Shown here: piece after piece, positions 11,851 through 24,500 of the stretch | Layout of the letters: every line of letters starts with the position of its first letter | How positions within the stretch are numbered: the stretch's first letter is position 1 | Origin: Saussurea involucrata | Taxonomy: Eukaryota > Streptophyta > Magnoliopsida > Asterales > Asteraceae | Assembly: GCA_033807775.1 (NCBI GenBank) | Contig: CM066314.1 | Location: forward strand, 146,743,429 to 146,807,428 | Direction: 5' to 3' | Length of the DNA stretch: 64,000 bases | Notes under the pieces: generated by a model | Seen by the model: only the letters and a program-made list of their open reading frames with translations | Database searches by the model: none | What the model was told of the DNA's origin: nothing | Made by a program: the position numbers and the translations under genes

Positions 11851-12469
11851 TGTAACACCCCGAATTTTCCATTGTAATATGTTAATGAGAATAGGAGTTA
11901 TTTATAATTTAGTCGGATTATGGACTATTTTATAAACGGTTAAGTCCGGGGTTAAGTTTGTATTTTTGTTTGAAAGATAAAGTTAATGTGAAAAGAAATT
12001 AACTTGAGGGGTCAAATTTACCAAGTAATATTAGTTTGGGGTTGATTGGTTGTTTGGTAAAAGTATGTGAGAGGTGTCATCACTTCAGTACTTGTGGGAA
12101 AATAAAATACTCAAAGTGAAGACACATATTCACTTTTTATTTTGTCTCCAAAAGTTGTGTGTGTACGGTGGATAGAAAGATAGAGCGAGACCGAGAGAAC
12201 GAAGAAGAAGAAGCAGAAAGAAGAAATTGGATTTTTGGGAGAAATTGTGATTGATTGGAGAAAGCTGATTTGGGTTTTTATTGAAGAAATCGTACATCAC
12301 CAAGATTGATCAGGTGAGTTATTCAACTCTCTTTAAAATTAAGCCATTAAAGTTGAAATAGATGTGTTAAATATGTGTCTGAATGCTTTGGTAAAGATTA
12401 ATCGAAGAAAAGTAGGCTTATTAAATCGAATTTGTGAACTGGCTTAAGGAAGAAGACGAATGAACAGTG

Positions 12470-12720
12470 TCTTGCGAAAAGTACACTTTGTGTAAGCCTT
12501 GGCTGCGCAAAGTGAGAATCTCGCCACAGTGGATTGCGAGAAGTGAGAATCTCGCAACAGTTGGTTGCGCATTTTGAGTATCTCGCTAGCCTCTGTAGGG
12601 GGTGAAGTGAGAATCTCGGAACAGTGGGTTGCGAGAAGTGAGGAATTCGCAACAGTGGGTTGCGCAAAGTGAGTATTGCGCCATAGTTGGTTGCGCAATA
12701 CTCATGTTGGTGCAATTTTC
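12470..12720 (+). repeat. Minisatellite of palindromic units in element B LTR
   Basis: About six imperfect units alternate GCGAGAAGTGAGAATCTCGC and CAACAGTGGGTTGCGC. Each unit can fold on itself. A second copy is at 18710-18910 in the 3' LTR. The short ORFs here on the minus strand (for example 12398-12715) are by-products of the repeat. Confidence 0.8.
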
Positions 12721-13557
12721 TGATTTAAGTAATTTTGTTATTAACTTAAATTAATTTATGATATTAAGTTATTCTTATGATGAACTGAAAGGACTTGTTT
12801 AATTTTTAATAAGTCCAAGCATGTAATTGCAAAGAGGGGATAGTTAAGAAGTCGAGGTGTCGATATTATTAATATTCTTTATAGATGTATATATAGAATA
12901 TGTTTTGAGATGTATTATATTGTATGTTATGCACATACGATAGTAAGAGTTATAATACTTATGTATTATGTCGTGGTTGCTAAAAATAGGCATTCGGTCA
13001 TCGGGGGCACCTTAGTACGGTGTAATGGGAACCGATTACTAGCCATTGACCAAAGGGATGTAATTTTTAGTGATTGAGTGTACCTTGAATCATCGGGGGT
13101 CCCGGTTGTGTATCGCGATATTATAATCCCATTGGGACCATTGATTCTGAGGTGGAGAGGACGTGAAATGTGGAATAGGCAGATTTCGATTTGTAATTCC
13201 CATTTCTAATGGAAGATCGGAGATTTCCATTTTATCGGGAAGATCAGAGATTTCCCAACTGTGAAAGGAAGATTAGAGATAGGCATAAATTAAGTTGTAA
13301 TCTCTACTTCCGGATTAAGGAATAGGCAGGTTTTGACTTGTAATTTCTTGAATAAGAGTATTAGCCTTGAATATGGGATTATTCGTGGTAAACTCTTGGT
13401 AGTGATTTTATGGCTAGATGAATAGTCATAGGTTTGGGAGTGGGGTAGATTCCCAGTAGTGAAAGGAGTTGTTGTACGGTAAGATGGGTGGAAACAGGTT
13501 TGATTTATCTGTTGATATTTTAATTGTTAAATTTTAATTTGATTTGAATATTCTCAC

Positions 13558-13571
13558 TAGGCGAAAGCCTA
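13558..13571 (+). promoter_or_regulatory. Conserved LTR hairpin, element B 5' LTR
   Basis: TAGGC-GAAA-GCCTA, with a GNRA-type loop, is preceded by TCAC and followed by ACCAG/GT 27 bases later. The 3' LTR copy is at 19754-19767. Confidence 0.6.
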
Positions 13572-13891
13572 ATGTTTCAAGTTGAATTCTCTTACCAGGT
13601 ACAAGCTCCGGGAAGTAAGCGGGAATGTGTGATGAGGACTTTTGGAAAGACTCAAACTTGGAGATGACAGAGGATCTAGTTATTCTTTTGATATTTTGGG
13701 ACAAATGATTAGATAACCTAGTTAATCTGATTATGATGTATGATTTGATTAATAGGTTATTTGAATTAGATGTTTGTTGTAAATAGAAACCTTACTGTTG
13801 ATCCTCTTGTTATATAAGTTTGAAGTTAATTGATCATAACTTGTGGAATTTTTAAGGTTTAAATTAGCCCTGTTTTTAGGGTGTTACAATA

Positions 13892-13903
13892 TGGTATCAG
13901 AGC
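13892..13903 (+). promoter_or_regulatory. Primer binding site of element B (tRNA-iMet)
   Basis: TGGTATCAGAGC lies three bases after the 5' LTR. Confidence 0.9.
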
Positions 13904-16033
13904 ATTAGTTTAAGTGAACTAAGTATGCTGAGGAGGTACTTAGACTTAAGCTGAGAAGAATTAAGTTATGATTCGTGAGAATGGGTAGAAGTACTAAGAC
14001 GGGATAGTCTTAGAGTCAACGGAAATACGTGAAATTAGTACTGTAACAATGGTAATAAGAATTCTCATGTATGATATGTTCAAAATTTCAATTATCTACT
14101 GTTATTTTGAATATATTGTTACGTAAGCATACTTATTTCTGAATTGTTACGGTGACTAATGATCGGTAAAGTACGTTTTGTATGTTTTATGTGTATAACC
14201 ATTTCTTATGATTATCCCCTTAGGTTATAGTAGAATGATGCAGAATACGCCATTAAGGTCCTTCAATTCTTTGAAGGATAGATCAGTAAATGATTTGGGA
14301 GTTGGAAGGATAACCTGGAACTGGTGGGACTCATGATAGTCCGCCAAGGCAACCTTTAATAGGTGGATTGAAATGTGTGGGGATAGAATGTGAAGTGATT
14401 GATCAAGATAGGAAATAATATGAAATGGATGAGTAAGTAGGTCGTGGAATGCATGTATAACAAGTGTTACAAAGCTGAGAGGGCGATCACTAGTCGAAGG
14501 TAGAGTGTCAATGATAAGTTAACTGAGTAAAACGATTGACCTTGTTTGAGTAAGTAGCCTTCATTTGCGAGTAGAGTTTTATGCATGGTGTACTAGTGTG
14601 TGTTACTTGATTTTTCTTGATTTCAAAACAATTACATAAACAGCAGTTTTAGTCAAGGCTGTGTCAGTATGTGCAAGTGTGTATTTAAAGAAAAAGGCAA
14701 TTTCATTTACGTTGCACAACGAAATTTTGGAGCTTAGCAATTTGCAGAATATTTCATACTTTACATGAAAAGGTTAAATTGTAGCAGAAGGTCAAGAAAG
14801 TATTGGTCAGCAACACTTTTATAACCAACAAGAGTATTGACTTGATGATATCGTATAAATAAGTATGAGAACCGACTAGTTTATTGGTGTCGGTAAATTT
14901 TTGAATTTTGTCGTGCGAAAAGATTTTCATTTAAGATATTACCGCCGTAACAACATCATTTTGGTTGAGAGAGATTAAGTTTTACGAAAATTATTATGCA
15001 AACAATTTTAAGATCGTTGTACAGTTTATTGAAGTTATGAAAATGTTGGGGCCATGTGTGCCCAAGTTGTTCAAGTGTTGTTTTTCTAAATGAGAAAAGT
15101 GTGAAATGATGTATTTATCAAGTTGTCATGCATGAAGGCTATGAACTCACTAGGTCGTAGAGTATTATTCTATAAGTTAAGAAAGAACTCCAAGAGTGGA
15201 GAGGTGTTGGATAAATCATGGGAGAATGTTTGTAGTAATGGTATTTGTGTTCAAAAGGAAAGGTGAACAATGGGAAAGTCAAAAGTGGACTTTAGTGTCG
15301 GTTGTAAGAAGGTCTGTACCCTTGTTTGGTACTTAGAAATACAGTTGTCAAGGGGACGATTGTGTCCGGAGGAAGGATTAGTAGTTATCAAAGCGATAGA
15401 AATTAGCAATTCGTTATGAGTAATCTTTTGATATTAACGTTGTACGAGTAAATTGAAAGGAAGACGCTAGGATGTGAAATGGATTAGCATGTGTTGTAAG
15501 GATTAGGTTCAGTTAAGGACCCTTGTTAAAGAATAAGTTAAGAAAGTATCGACAGACGACTATTGACGTTGAAGTCGACAGTTGTTTTATGTGTGAGGCC
15601 CTTTTGCTTGGCATTGGGTGCAGTTTGGGTGCATTCCGCGTATGCCTATGCAGGCATAAATAAAACCGTGAGCGGTACCGGTATGTTGTTATGCAGAGGG
15701 TATGCGCAAGGCGGATATTATTGTGTACGGTGTACGACACATTTGGGGACTTTGAGTGATTGACGAATAAATCACTAATGAAAGAAGTTTTGATTTATTG
15801 TTGCATAAGTGAAAGCTATGTGGTCAAAGCATGCTTTTAGAGTTTATTGTGGTTGTGTAACAATTATAAGGTATCGTGTGCTTAATTGCATTTTATTTAA
15901 ATAAAGTGCCGGTTTAAGTATAGGTCTTATGTATGAGGACCGTTTGATAACCTTGTATTCTTAGTATTGTTGGAACTAATGAGTCTTGGTGAAGTATATA
16001 CTTTGTTGAGTATAGAAGAGTTGTATATATATA

Positions 16034-16082
<49 letters not shown>

Positions 16083-17911
16083 TGACTTCATCTAGAAAGT
16101 GGCAATGCAAGGGTAGTGAGATTATCACGCATTTGAGCGTGTGTTGCATGATGTGGGTTAGATGATTTTTTTTAAATTACATGAGTTGTTGTTGATAATT
16201 GATTATTAGATCCTTTGAGCAGATGACTCGGTTTTGGACTCGGTTGAGTCTTGAGGGCATTTGCTCGGTTTAATAAGCTCGACGTAGATTTGGGGTTGGA
16301 ATTTTAGAAATGATATTATAATTGAAGTTTACATGATGTGAATGCATTGGTTACTCTTTTGAGGTCATGTATGAATGCTAAGTCCTGAATTAGAAGATTT
16401 AAAATTTGAAGGAATATCTTGTAGGGGTGTTAGAATGGAGAAAAAAAACTGTTGTATTAGACAAGAACGAAGTAAGTATATAGACTGTGTCGATCTGCGA
16501 GGGATTGTACTTTGTCTATGTATTGGCTTGGAATCACAAAGAGCTAGCAAGAAACGAGTAAGTTTAAATTAATCTGAAGACCGTGAGTGGTGAATCAAAA
16601 AAATTGGAAAGGAGTTTAATAGTAAAATAGACTCAGTAATCGTGCGAGAGAGCATGAAAGTACGTTTGAATAGTGTACGAATTGCTATTAGAGACTTGGT
16701 CTGCTATGAGATGTTATGGGTGAAGAATGTACGAACGAGTAGTGGCATCAATTGCCAAGATAAATGTGTTAACCAGTATGTATGTGAAGATTAAAAAGAG
16801 GAAACTTCAGATGGAGGTCTTTTCGGGGATTTCGGATGAAGTGTTTCATTTGTCATTAAAATTGTTGGAATATGTGGATGGTAAGATGGCGTGGTGATAT
16901 GGCTAGTAAAGGAATAGAATGTCGGAACGGTAGTGGGTGTTGATCTAAGGTAATTTTGGTTGTGTGAATCACTAAATAAGTTTATAATTTTGAATCATAA
17001 CAAGAAGTTTAATAAAGATGAGGAGTGTGTTGGTTAAATTGTGGTGTAAGAAATGCAAAATCCGTAAGGAATGAGAGTTGCTTCTTATGTGTGAAAGAAT
17101 TGCCGAGAAAGTATTAGTTGCAGATTAAAGAATGTGTAGTAACTTTGGACGGTATGTCGTTTCAAGATAACTTAGTTGAATGCCTTAAGTTAGAATTTTG
17201 GTATAACTATTCGGTTATGTATAGTGATGAGAAAATGTTATCAGTATGCGTAAAAGCTGGGAGAAAGAGACAAGTAATGATTGGAGGGTAGTACTCCATG
17301 CTAACGTGGAAAGTAATGATAGAAAGGTCGGACCTAAGAATGTAGTTATACTACAGGTTCAATGGAAGTATCACCTTTGTTATACGATATTTTAGTGCTT
17401 GGTTGCATTGTGGTCGCGTAGTGCGATAGTGATGTGAGGAAGTGGTAGCACTTTATACTGAAAAAGCGTGTGAGTCATGGATGTAATGATGGTTTGCCGT
17501 AATTATTGAAGTATTAAAAAGTGGAGAGTATGCTCAATTTAAAGTGAGTATGGATTTTCAAGTAATATACGTTAATATTATTTTGAGATCTGGAGATTTA
17601 GGTACGGTTAATGACGATAAGGTAGATCAAGCAATAGTCGGATAAAGATTTAAGGATAAACATTTACTCCAAGGAGCTTGCAAATTCAAGTTGGGGAGCG
17701 AGTAATGATGAATCCTTGTTCTTTCTGGATTTTTATTTGTAATTAAGTATGTAAGACTTAAAGTGAAGAGTCGTACAAAATATTTCATGTTGGTATAATG
17801 TGATTTCTTTTATTAAAGTAAGAATGGATGAAAAGAGTTGTTGTGTGGAGAAACCAGAAGAATTTTTGATAAGCCAATTAAAAGGTTATGTAATGGTAAG
17901 AAGTAGCTATG
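13904..17911 (+). other. Element B non-coding internal region
   Basis: About 4 kb contain no plausible protein. Several blocks match element C by eye: about 14361-14590 with 49300-49515, 14880-15300 with 49805-50270, 16440-16800 with 50650-51060, and 17090-17310 with 51350-51600. A (TA)n tract occupies 16025-16079. It may be decayed gag-pol or a true non-coding RNA body; the sequence alone does not decide. Confidence 0.75.
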
Positions 17912-18004
17912 TTAAAAGTACAATGGAAACACCATCGAGATGCTAACGTGACGTTAGAATCGCAGGAAGATATGAGGAATAAAAGTCCCCATTTGTTTGC
18001 TTAG
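17912..18004 (+). pseudogene. Chromodomain remnant of integrase in element B
   Basis: A 30-codon frame contains LKVQWKHHRDANVTLES and ends SPHLFA before a TAG at 18002-18004. This matches the last part of chromovirus integrases (compare VKVQW and PHLF in elements A and C). The upstream integrase is unreadable. It is followed by a G-rich tract at about 18031-18046 and the 3' LTR. Confidence 0.75.
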
Positions 18005-18046
18005 TTTTGATTTCGGGGACGAAATCATTCTCAAGTTGGGGAGTAT

Positions 18047-20084
18047 TGTAACACCCCGAATTTTCCATTGTAATATGTTAATGAGAATAGGAGTTATTTA
18101 TAATTTAGTCGGATTATGGACTATTTTATAAACGGTTAAGTCCGGGGTTAAGTTTGTATTTTTGTTTGAAAGATAAAGTTAATGTGAAAAGAAATTAACT
18201 TGAGGGGTCAAATTTACCAAGTAATATTAGTTTGGGGTTGATTGGTTGTTTGGTAAAAGTATGTGAGAGGTGTCATCACTTCAGTACTTGTGGGAAAATA
18301 AAATACTCAAAGTGAAGACACATATTCACTTTTTATTTTGTGTCCAAAAGTTGTGTGTGTACGGTGGAGAGAAAGATAGAGCGAGACCGAGAGAACGAAG
18401 AAGAAGAAGTAGAAAGAAGAAATTGGATTTTTGGGAGAAATTGTGATTGATTGGAGAAAGCTGATTTGGGTTTTTATTGAAGAAATCGTACAGCACCAAG
18501 ATTGATCAGGTGAGTTATTCAACTCTCTTTAAAATTAAGCCATTAAAGTTGAAATAGATGTGTTAAATATGTGTCTGAATGCTTTGGTAAAGATTAATCG
18601 AAGAAAAGTAGGCTTATTAAATCGAATTTGTGAACTGGCTTAAGGAAGAAGACGAATGAACAGTGTCTTGCGAAAAGTACACTTTGTGCAAGCCTTGGCT
18701 GCGCAAAGTGAGAATCTCGCAACAGTGGGTTGCGAGAAGTGAGAATCTCGCAACAGTTGGTTGCGCATTTTGAGTATCTCGCTAGCCTCTGTGGGGGGTG
18801 AAGTGAGAATCTTGCAACAGTGGGTTGCGAGAAGTGAGGAATTCGCAACAGTGGGTTGTGCAAAGTGAGTATTGCGCCACAGTTGGTTGTGCAATACTCA
18901 TGTTGGTGCAATTTTCTGATTTAAGTAATTTTGTTATTAACTTAAATTAATTTATAATATTAAGTTATTCTTATGATGAACTGAAAGGACTTGTTTAATT
19001 TTTAATAAGTCCAAGCATGTAATTGCAAAGAGGGGATAGTTAAGAAGTCGAGGTGTCGAGATTATTAATATTCTTTATAGATGTATATATAGAATATGTT
19101 TTGAGATGTATTATATTGTATGTTATGCACATACGATAGTAAGAGTTATAATACTTATGTATTATGTCGTGGTTGCTAAAAATAGGCATCCGGTCATCGG
19201 GGGCACCTTAGTACGGTGTAATGGGAACCGATTACTAGCCATTGACCAAAGGGATGTAATTTTTAGTGATTGAGTGTACCTTGAATCATCGGGGGTCCCG
19301 GTTGTGTATCGCGATATTATAATCCCATTGGGACCATTGATTCTGAGGTGGAGAGGACGTGAAATGTGGAATAGGTAGATTTCGATTTGTAATTCCCATT
19401 TCTAATGGAAGATCGGAGATTTCCATTTTATCGGGAAGATCAGAGATTTCCCAACTGTGAAAGGAAGATTAGAGATAGGCATAAAGTAAGTTGTAATCTC
19501 TACTTCCGGATTAAGGAATAGGCAGGTTTTGACTTGTAATTTCTTGAATAAGAGTATTAGCCTTGAATATGGGATTATTCATGGTAAACTCTTGGTAGTG
19601 ATTTTATGGCTAGATGAATAGTCATAGGTTTGGGAGTGGGGTAGATTCCCAGTAGTGAAAGGAGTTGTTGTACGGTAAGATGGGTGGAAACAGGTTTGAT
19701 TTATCTGTTGATATTTTAATTGTTAAATTTTAATTTGATTTGAATATTCTCACTAGGCGAAAGCCTAATGTTTCAAGTTGAATTCTCTTACCAGGTACAA
19801 GCTCCGGGAAGTAAGCGGGAATGTGTGATGAGGACTTTTGGAAAGACTCAAACTTGGAGATGACAGAGGATCTAGTTATTCTTTTGATATTTTGGGACAG
19901 ATGATTAGATAACCTAGTTAATCTGATTATGATGTATGATTTGATTAATAGGTTATTTGAATTAGATGTTTGTTGTAAATAGAAACCTTACTGTTGATCC
20001 TCTTGTTATATAAGTTTGAAGTTAATTGATCATAACTTGTGGAATTTTTAAGGTTTAAATTAGCCCTGTTTTTAGGGTGTTACA
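18047..20084 (+). repeat. Element B 3' LTR
   Basis: This 2038-bp copy equals the 5' LTR in length. Most of the differences from the 5' LTR lie in the minisatellite. The hairpin is at 19754-19767 and CAG/GT at 19792-19796. Confidence 0.93.
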
Positions 20085-20089
20085 GTTTG

Positions 20090-21059
20090 GAGGATCTCCA
20101 ACTGAGGATCCGCACTTGCACTTAAAATCTTTTTTGGAAATGACTGATTCTTTTCAATTGCAAGTTGTGAGTGATGAAGCGTTAAGGCTAAGGCTTTTTC
20201 CTTTTACATTAAGGGATAAAGCTAAGGCTTGGCTGAACTCACATGCACCTCACTCGATAACCACTTGGGAGGAACTTGCCGATAAATTCTTGCAAAAATA
20301 CTTTCCTCCCACGAGGAATGTAAGGTTTCGAAATGATATAATTTTGTTTAGGCAAGAAGAAGATGAGGCTGTTTCGGATGCATGGGAACGATTTAAAGAT
20401 TTACTTCGAAAGTGCCCACATCATGGCATCCCACATTGCATCCAATTGGAGACCTTTTACAATGGTCTTTCCAATGCAGCCAAAATCATCTTAGATGCAA
20501 CAGCCGGTGGAACATTCATGAGTAAAACCTATAATGAAGGATATCAAATCTTAGAAAAAGTGTCCAACAACAATACCGAGTGGTCCAATCCTAGAGCAGT
20601 AGTACCAAAGACCAACACCATCGATTCCGAAGCGCTCAAAACCATGAATGCGCAGTTAGTGGCCTTAACAAAAATCGTTTTGAACCAAAATAGAGGCCAA
20701 GTCAATTCTGCAACTTATCTAGGCGAAAACTGCTCCCTCTGTGGAGAAGAGCATCTTTTTTACTATTGTCCAGCAAATCCCGAAGCAGTTAATGTTATAA
20801 GAACCAACCCAAGAAACAATCCATACTCGCAGACTTATAATCCAGGTTGGAGAAACCACCCAAATTTCTCTTGGGCTGGTAATCCAGGACTCCAACCCCA
20901 CGGGGCGAGTCATGCCCAGCAAAGACCACACAGTCCCCACATCACAGTGGGCAGTCCCCACAGAACTTTCACCAAGGACAGTCCTCACAACAATACCAAC
21001 CACGATCCAATCAACCAGCCGAGGTTCAACAATCGATTGAATCAATTCTCAATGGTTTT
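20090..21059 (+). pseudogene. gag: Athila gag, main part
   Basis: It continues the gag begun at 11541. The retrotransposon gag domain is clear: LHLKSFLEM, LRLFPFTLRDKAKAWL, FLQKYFPP, then FETFYNGL-like motifs. A zinc-knuckle-like CSLCGEEHLFYYCP follows near 20731-20772. Around 20,930-20,990 the frame shifts: downstream of it the conserved sequence (SIESILNGFMNQTQ) is read in another frame, which carries on at 21060. The fragment that overruns the shift (to 21063) is therefore not authentic at its end. In Athila elements gag and pol are usually one ORF, so this copy is disrupted. Confidence 0.85.
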
Positions 21060-21494
21060 ATGAATCAAACTCAAGCAGCCATTAGGAATATAGAGACCCA
21101 AGTAGGACAACTAGCCGTTGAAGTTAAGAATAGACCACCAGGGACATTACCTAGTGATACCGAGCAAGCTAGGGTGAGAGGAAAAGGACCTGAACATGTC
21201 AAGTCCATAACATTGAGGAGTGGAAAGGATCTGAAAGATATCGTTTTTTAGTCTGATGATTCGCCTCAAATACCCACTGTGATCACCACAGTGGACACTC
21301 CTCAAGTCACTGTGATCCCCACAGTGGGGACTGACATCCCTGACCTTCCCACTCTTGGACCTATTCCAAAACCTACTGTTCCAAAGGCAATACCACAACA
21401 AACTCAAATTGACCCACAAAGTATTCCTTTTCCTGAAAGAATGAAGCCAAAAAATGTCGATGTTCAATTTAAAAAATTCTTAGACATTTCTTAA
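21060..21494 (+). pseudogene. Athila gag C-terminus to pol linker
   Basis: This stretch shares the frame of the pol ORF at 21516 but has two stops, TAG at 21249-21251 and TAA at 21492-21494. It contains the conserved motif SITLRSGK near 21210, found between gag and protease in Athila elements. CCCACTGTG/CACAGTGGGG motifs near 21273 and 21310-21330 translate as PTVG repeats. Confidence 0.8.
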
Positions 21495-21515
21495 CAACTT
21501 CACATTAACATACCT

Positions 21516-24500
21516 TTGGTAGAGGCTCTTGAGCAAATGCCAAGCTATGTTAAGTTTTTAAAGGATATTTTGAACAAAAAAAGAAAGTTGGGTGAGTTTG
21601 AGACTGTGGCTTTGACCGAAGAATGTAGTGCCCTCCTAACTAGCAAGATCCCACCTAAGTTGAAAGACCCGGGTAGTTTTACCTTTCCATGCACAATAGG
21701 AGGACAAGAAGTAGGTCAAGCACTCTGTGATCTAGGAGCTAGTGTCAACCTGATGTCGTTATCCATTTTTAATAAGTTAGGTATTGGAGAAGCTAGACCC
21801 ACAACCGTGACTTTACAACTAGCCGACCGGTCCATTGCTTACCCAAAGGGAAAAATAGAAGACGTTTTGGTCCAAGTGGATAAATTTATCTTCCCTGTCG
21901 ATTTTCTAGTTCTAGATTATGAGGCCGATAAAGAGATCCCAATCATCTTAGGACGTCCGTTTCTTGCAACCGGACGAACTTTGATTGATGTGCACAAAGG
22001 AGAACTCACGATGAGAGTTAATGACCAAGAGGTAACATTCAATGTGTTTAAATCCCTTAAGTATATAGACACCGAAGACTGCTTTGCTTTGAGTTCGATT
22101 TATGGATCCTACAGTCTTGATACAGTGCCCACAGTGGGAAGTACAGTGCCCACAGTGGGGAGTGAGAGTGAGCACTCTGACCTTGAGAGTGACGACACTT
22201 TTGAGGATGAGTGTAACGAAGTAGTAGCAGCCTTTGAACCTCTGGACTTTAAGGATAGAGATGTTCAGCCTCCTTCAATAGAACAACCTCCCGAGTTAGA
22301 GCTTAAACCATTGCCTTCCCACTTAAAGTATGCTTTTCTCGCTAAGGATAATAAACTTCATGTTATTATCTCTTCCAAACTTAGTGAGAAACAAGAACAA
22401 CTTCTGATCGATTTATTAATGAAGCCTAAGGGAGCAATTGGTTGGACCATAGCGGACATTAGAGGTATTAGCCCCTCCTTATGTCAACATAAGATTAACT
22501 TGGAGAGTGACCACCCTGGAAAAGTCCAACCTCAAAGAAGGTTGAACCCCATCATGAAGGAGGTAGTTAAGAAAGAAGTTTTGAAGTGGTTAGATGCCGG
22601 TATTATCTATCCCATTGCCGGTAGTAGTTGGGTGAGTCCCGTCCAATGTGTCCCTAAAAAGGGAGGGACGACAGTAGTAAAGAACGAAAAAAACGAGCTC
22701 ATTCCCACTAGGACTGTCACGGGATGGAGAATATGCATGGACTATAGACAACTCAACTTGGCCACTAAGAAAGACCATTTTCCCTTACCTTTCATCGACC
22801 AAATGCTTGATAGGTTAGCGGGAAATGAATTTTATTGTTTTCTAGATGGATACTCCGGATACAACCAAATCCACATCGCCCCCGAGGACCAAGAAAAGAC
22901 CACCTTTACTTGTCCCTACGGTACTTTTGCATTCCGGAGGATGCCATTTGGATTGTGTAATGCCCCAACCACTTTCCAACGTTGTATGATGGCCATTTTC
23001 ACCGACATGATTGAGGACACCATAGAAGTTTTTATGGATGACTTTTCTGTGATAGGGACATCATTCGACAAATGCCTGGGAAATTTAGAGAAAAGCTTGG
23101 TGAGATGTGAGGCCCACGACCTTATTTTAAATTGGGAAAAATGCCATTTTATGGTAGAAGAAGGTATTGTCCTAGGTCATCTTGTCTCAAAAAGAGGGTT
23201 GGAAGTTGATAAAGCCAAGCTTGAGGTAGTAGCACAACTTCCCGAACCCACAACTGTAAAAGGCATTCGCAGTTTCTTGGGTCACGTAGGTTTTTATAGG
23301 AGGTACATCAAAGATTTTTCGAAAATAACAAAACCTTTGTGCAACCTGTTACAACACGAAAAAGATTTCATTTTTACCCAAGAATGCCGAAATGCTTTTG
23401 AAACAATCAAACAAGCCTTAGTTACAGCACCCATAGTGACCACTCCTGACTGGTCACTCCCATTCGAAGTGATGTGTGACGCCAGCGAGTGGGCTGTGGG
23501 GGCTGTTCTCGGACAGAAAAAGAACAAAGTTTTCCACCCCATCTATTATGCAAGTAAAACACTGATTGAAGCTCATATTAATTACACAGTAACTGAAAAA
23601 GAATTAGTTGCGGTGGTGTTTGCTTTTGATCGTTTCAGGTCGTACTTGATAGGGACGAAGGTCATAGTGCACACGGATCATGCGGCGATAAAATACTTGA
23701 TCAACAAGGCTGATTCCAAGCCACGCTTGATTAGGTGGGTCTTATTGCTGCAAGAATTTGACCTTGAGATCATTGATAGAAAAGGAACAAGCAATCAGAT
23801 AGCTGACCATTTGTCCAGGCTCGAGAAGATAGTGGGCACTGTTGATCCCACTCCGGTCAAAGAGAATTTTCCCGATGAACAATTGTTATCTGCCCAACAT
23901 CTCGAAAATAATATTCCTTGGTATGCTGACATTGCAAACTTTTTAGCAAGTGGACTGAAACCCCACGGGATAAGTGGGCAACCATTTAAAAAGTTTTTAC
24001 ATGATATACGACAATATGTTTGGGACGACCCTTTCTTATATAAGACAGGGACAGACCAAATATTGAGGCGTTGTATCCACGGAAGTGAGCAACATCAAAT
24101 ACTCCATGGTTGTCACACATCCCACTACGGTGGCCACTTTGGTGGAAACCGCACTGCTGCAAAAATCTTGCAAAGTGGGTTCTTTTGGCCCACTATGTTT
24201 AAAGACTCGTATGAATTTGTGAAAAATTGTGAGCAATGTCAACGCACCGGGAACATTTCGCAAAGGAACGAGATGCCTCTTAACAACATTCTAGAGGTAG
24301 AACTTTTTGATGTTTGGGGGATTGATTTCATGGGACCCTTTCCAAATTCCAATAATAATTTTTATATCTTGGTTGCGGTAGACTATGTTTCAAAATGGGT
24401 GGAAGCCATTGCGTGTCATTCTAATGATGCCAATACCGTGGTAAAGTTTTTGCATAAAAACATTTTCACTCGATTTGGAACACCACGGGCATTGATTAGT

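Larger units (their letters stand above)
11851..13888 (+). repeat. Element B 5' LTR
   Basis: The 2038-bp LTR includes a leader-like region with CAG/GTGAGT at 12311, a minisatellite of about 30-base GCGAGAAGTGAGAATCTCGC-type units at about 12470-12720, two TCGGGGG blocks near 12998 and 13098, and the hairpin TAGGC-GAAA-GCCTA at 13558-13571 followed by ACCAG/GT at 13595. Confidence 0.93.
11851..20084 (+). mobile_element. Element B: non-coding Ty3/gypsy-derived LTR element (LARD-like)
   Basis: Two 2038-bp LTRs (11851-13888, 18047-20084) start TGTAACACCCC and end GGGTGTTACA. A perfect 5-bp duplication, GTTTG, lies at 11846-11850 and 20085-20089. The internal 4158 bp has an iMet primer site and a purine tract but no ORF longer than about 75 codons. 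A chromodomain remnant near 17912-18004 ties it to chromoviruses. The two LTRs differ at roughly 20 positions by eye, about 1%, so the insertion is fairly recent. It must have moved with enzymes supplied by another element. Its internal sequence resembles that of element C. Confidence 0.93.

Noticed and set aside
12398..12715. Minus-strand ORFs of 105 and 84 codons in element B LTRs (also 18594-18911)
   Set aside because: They translate the LTR minisatellite; open frames come from the repeat length.
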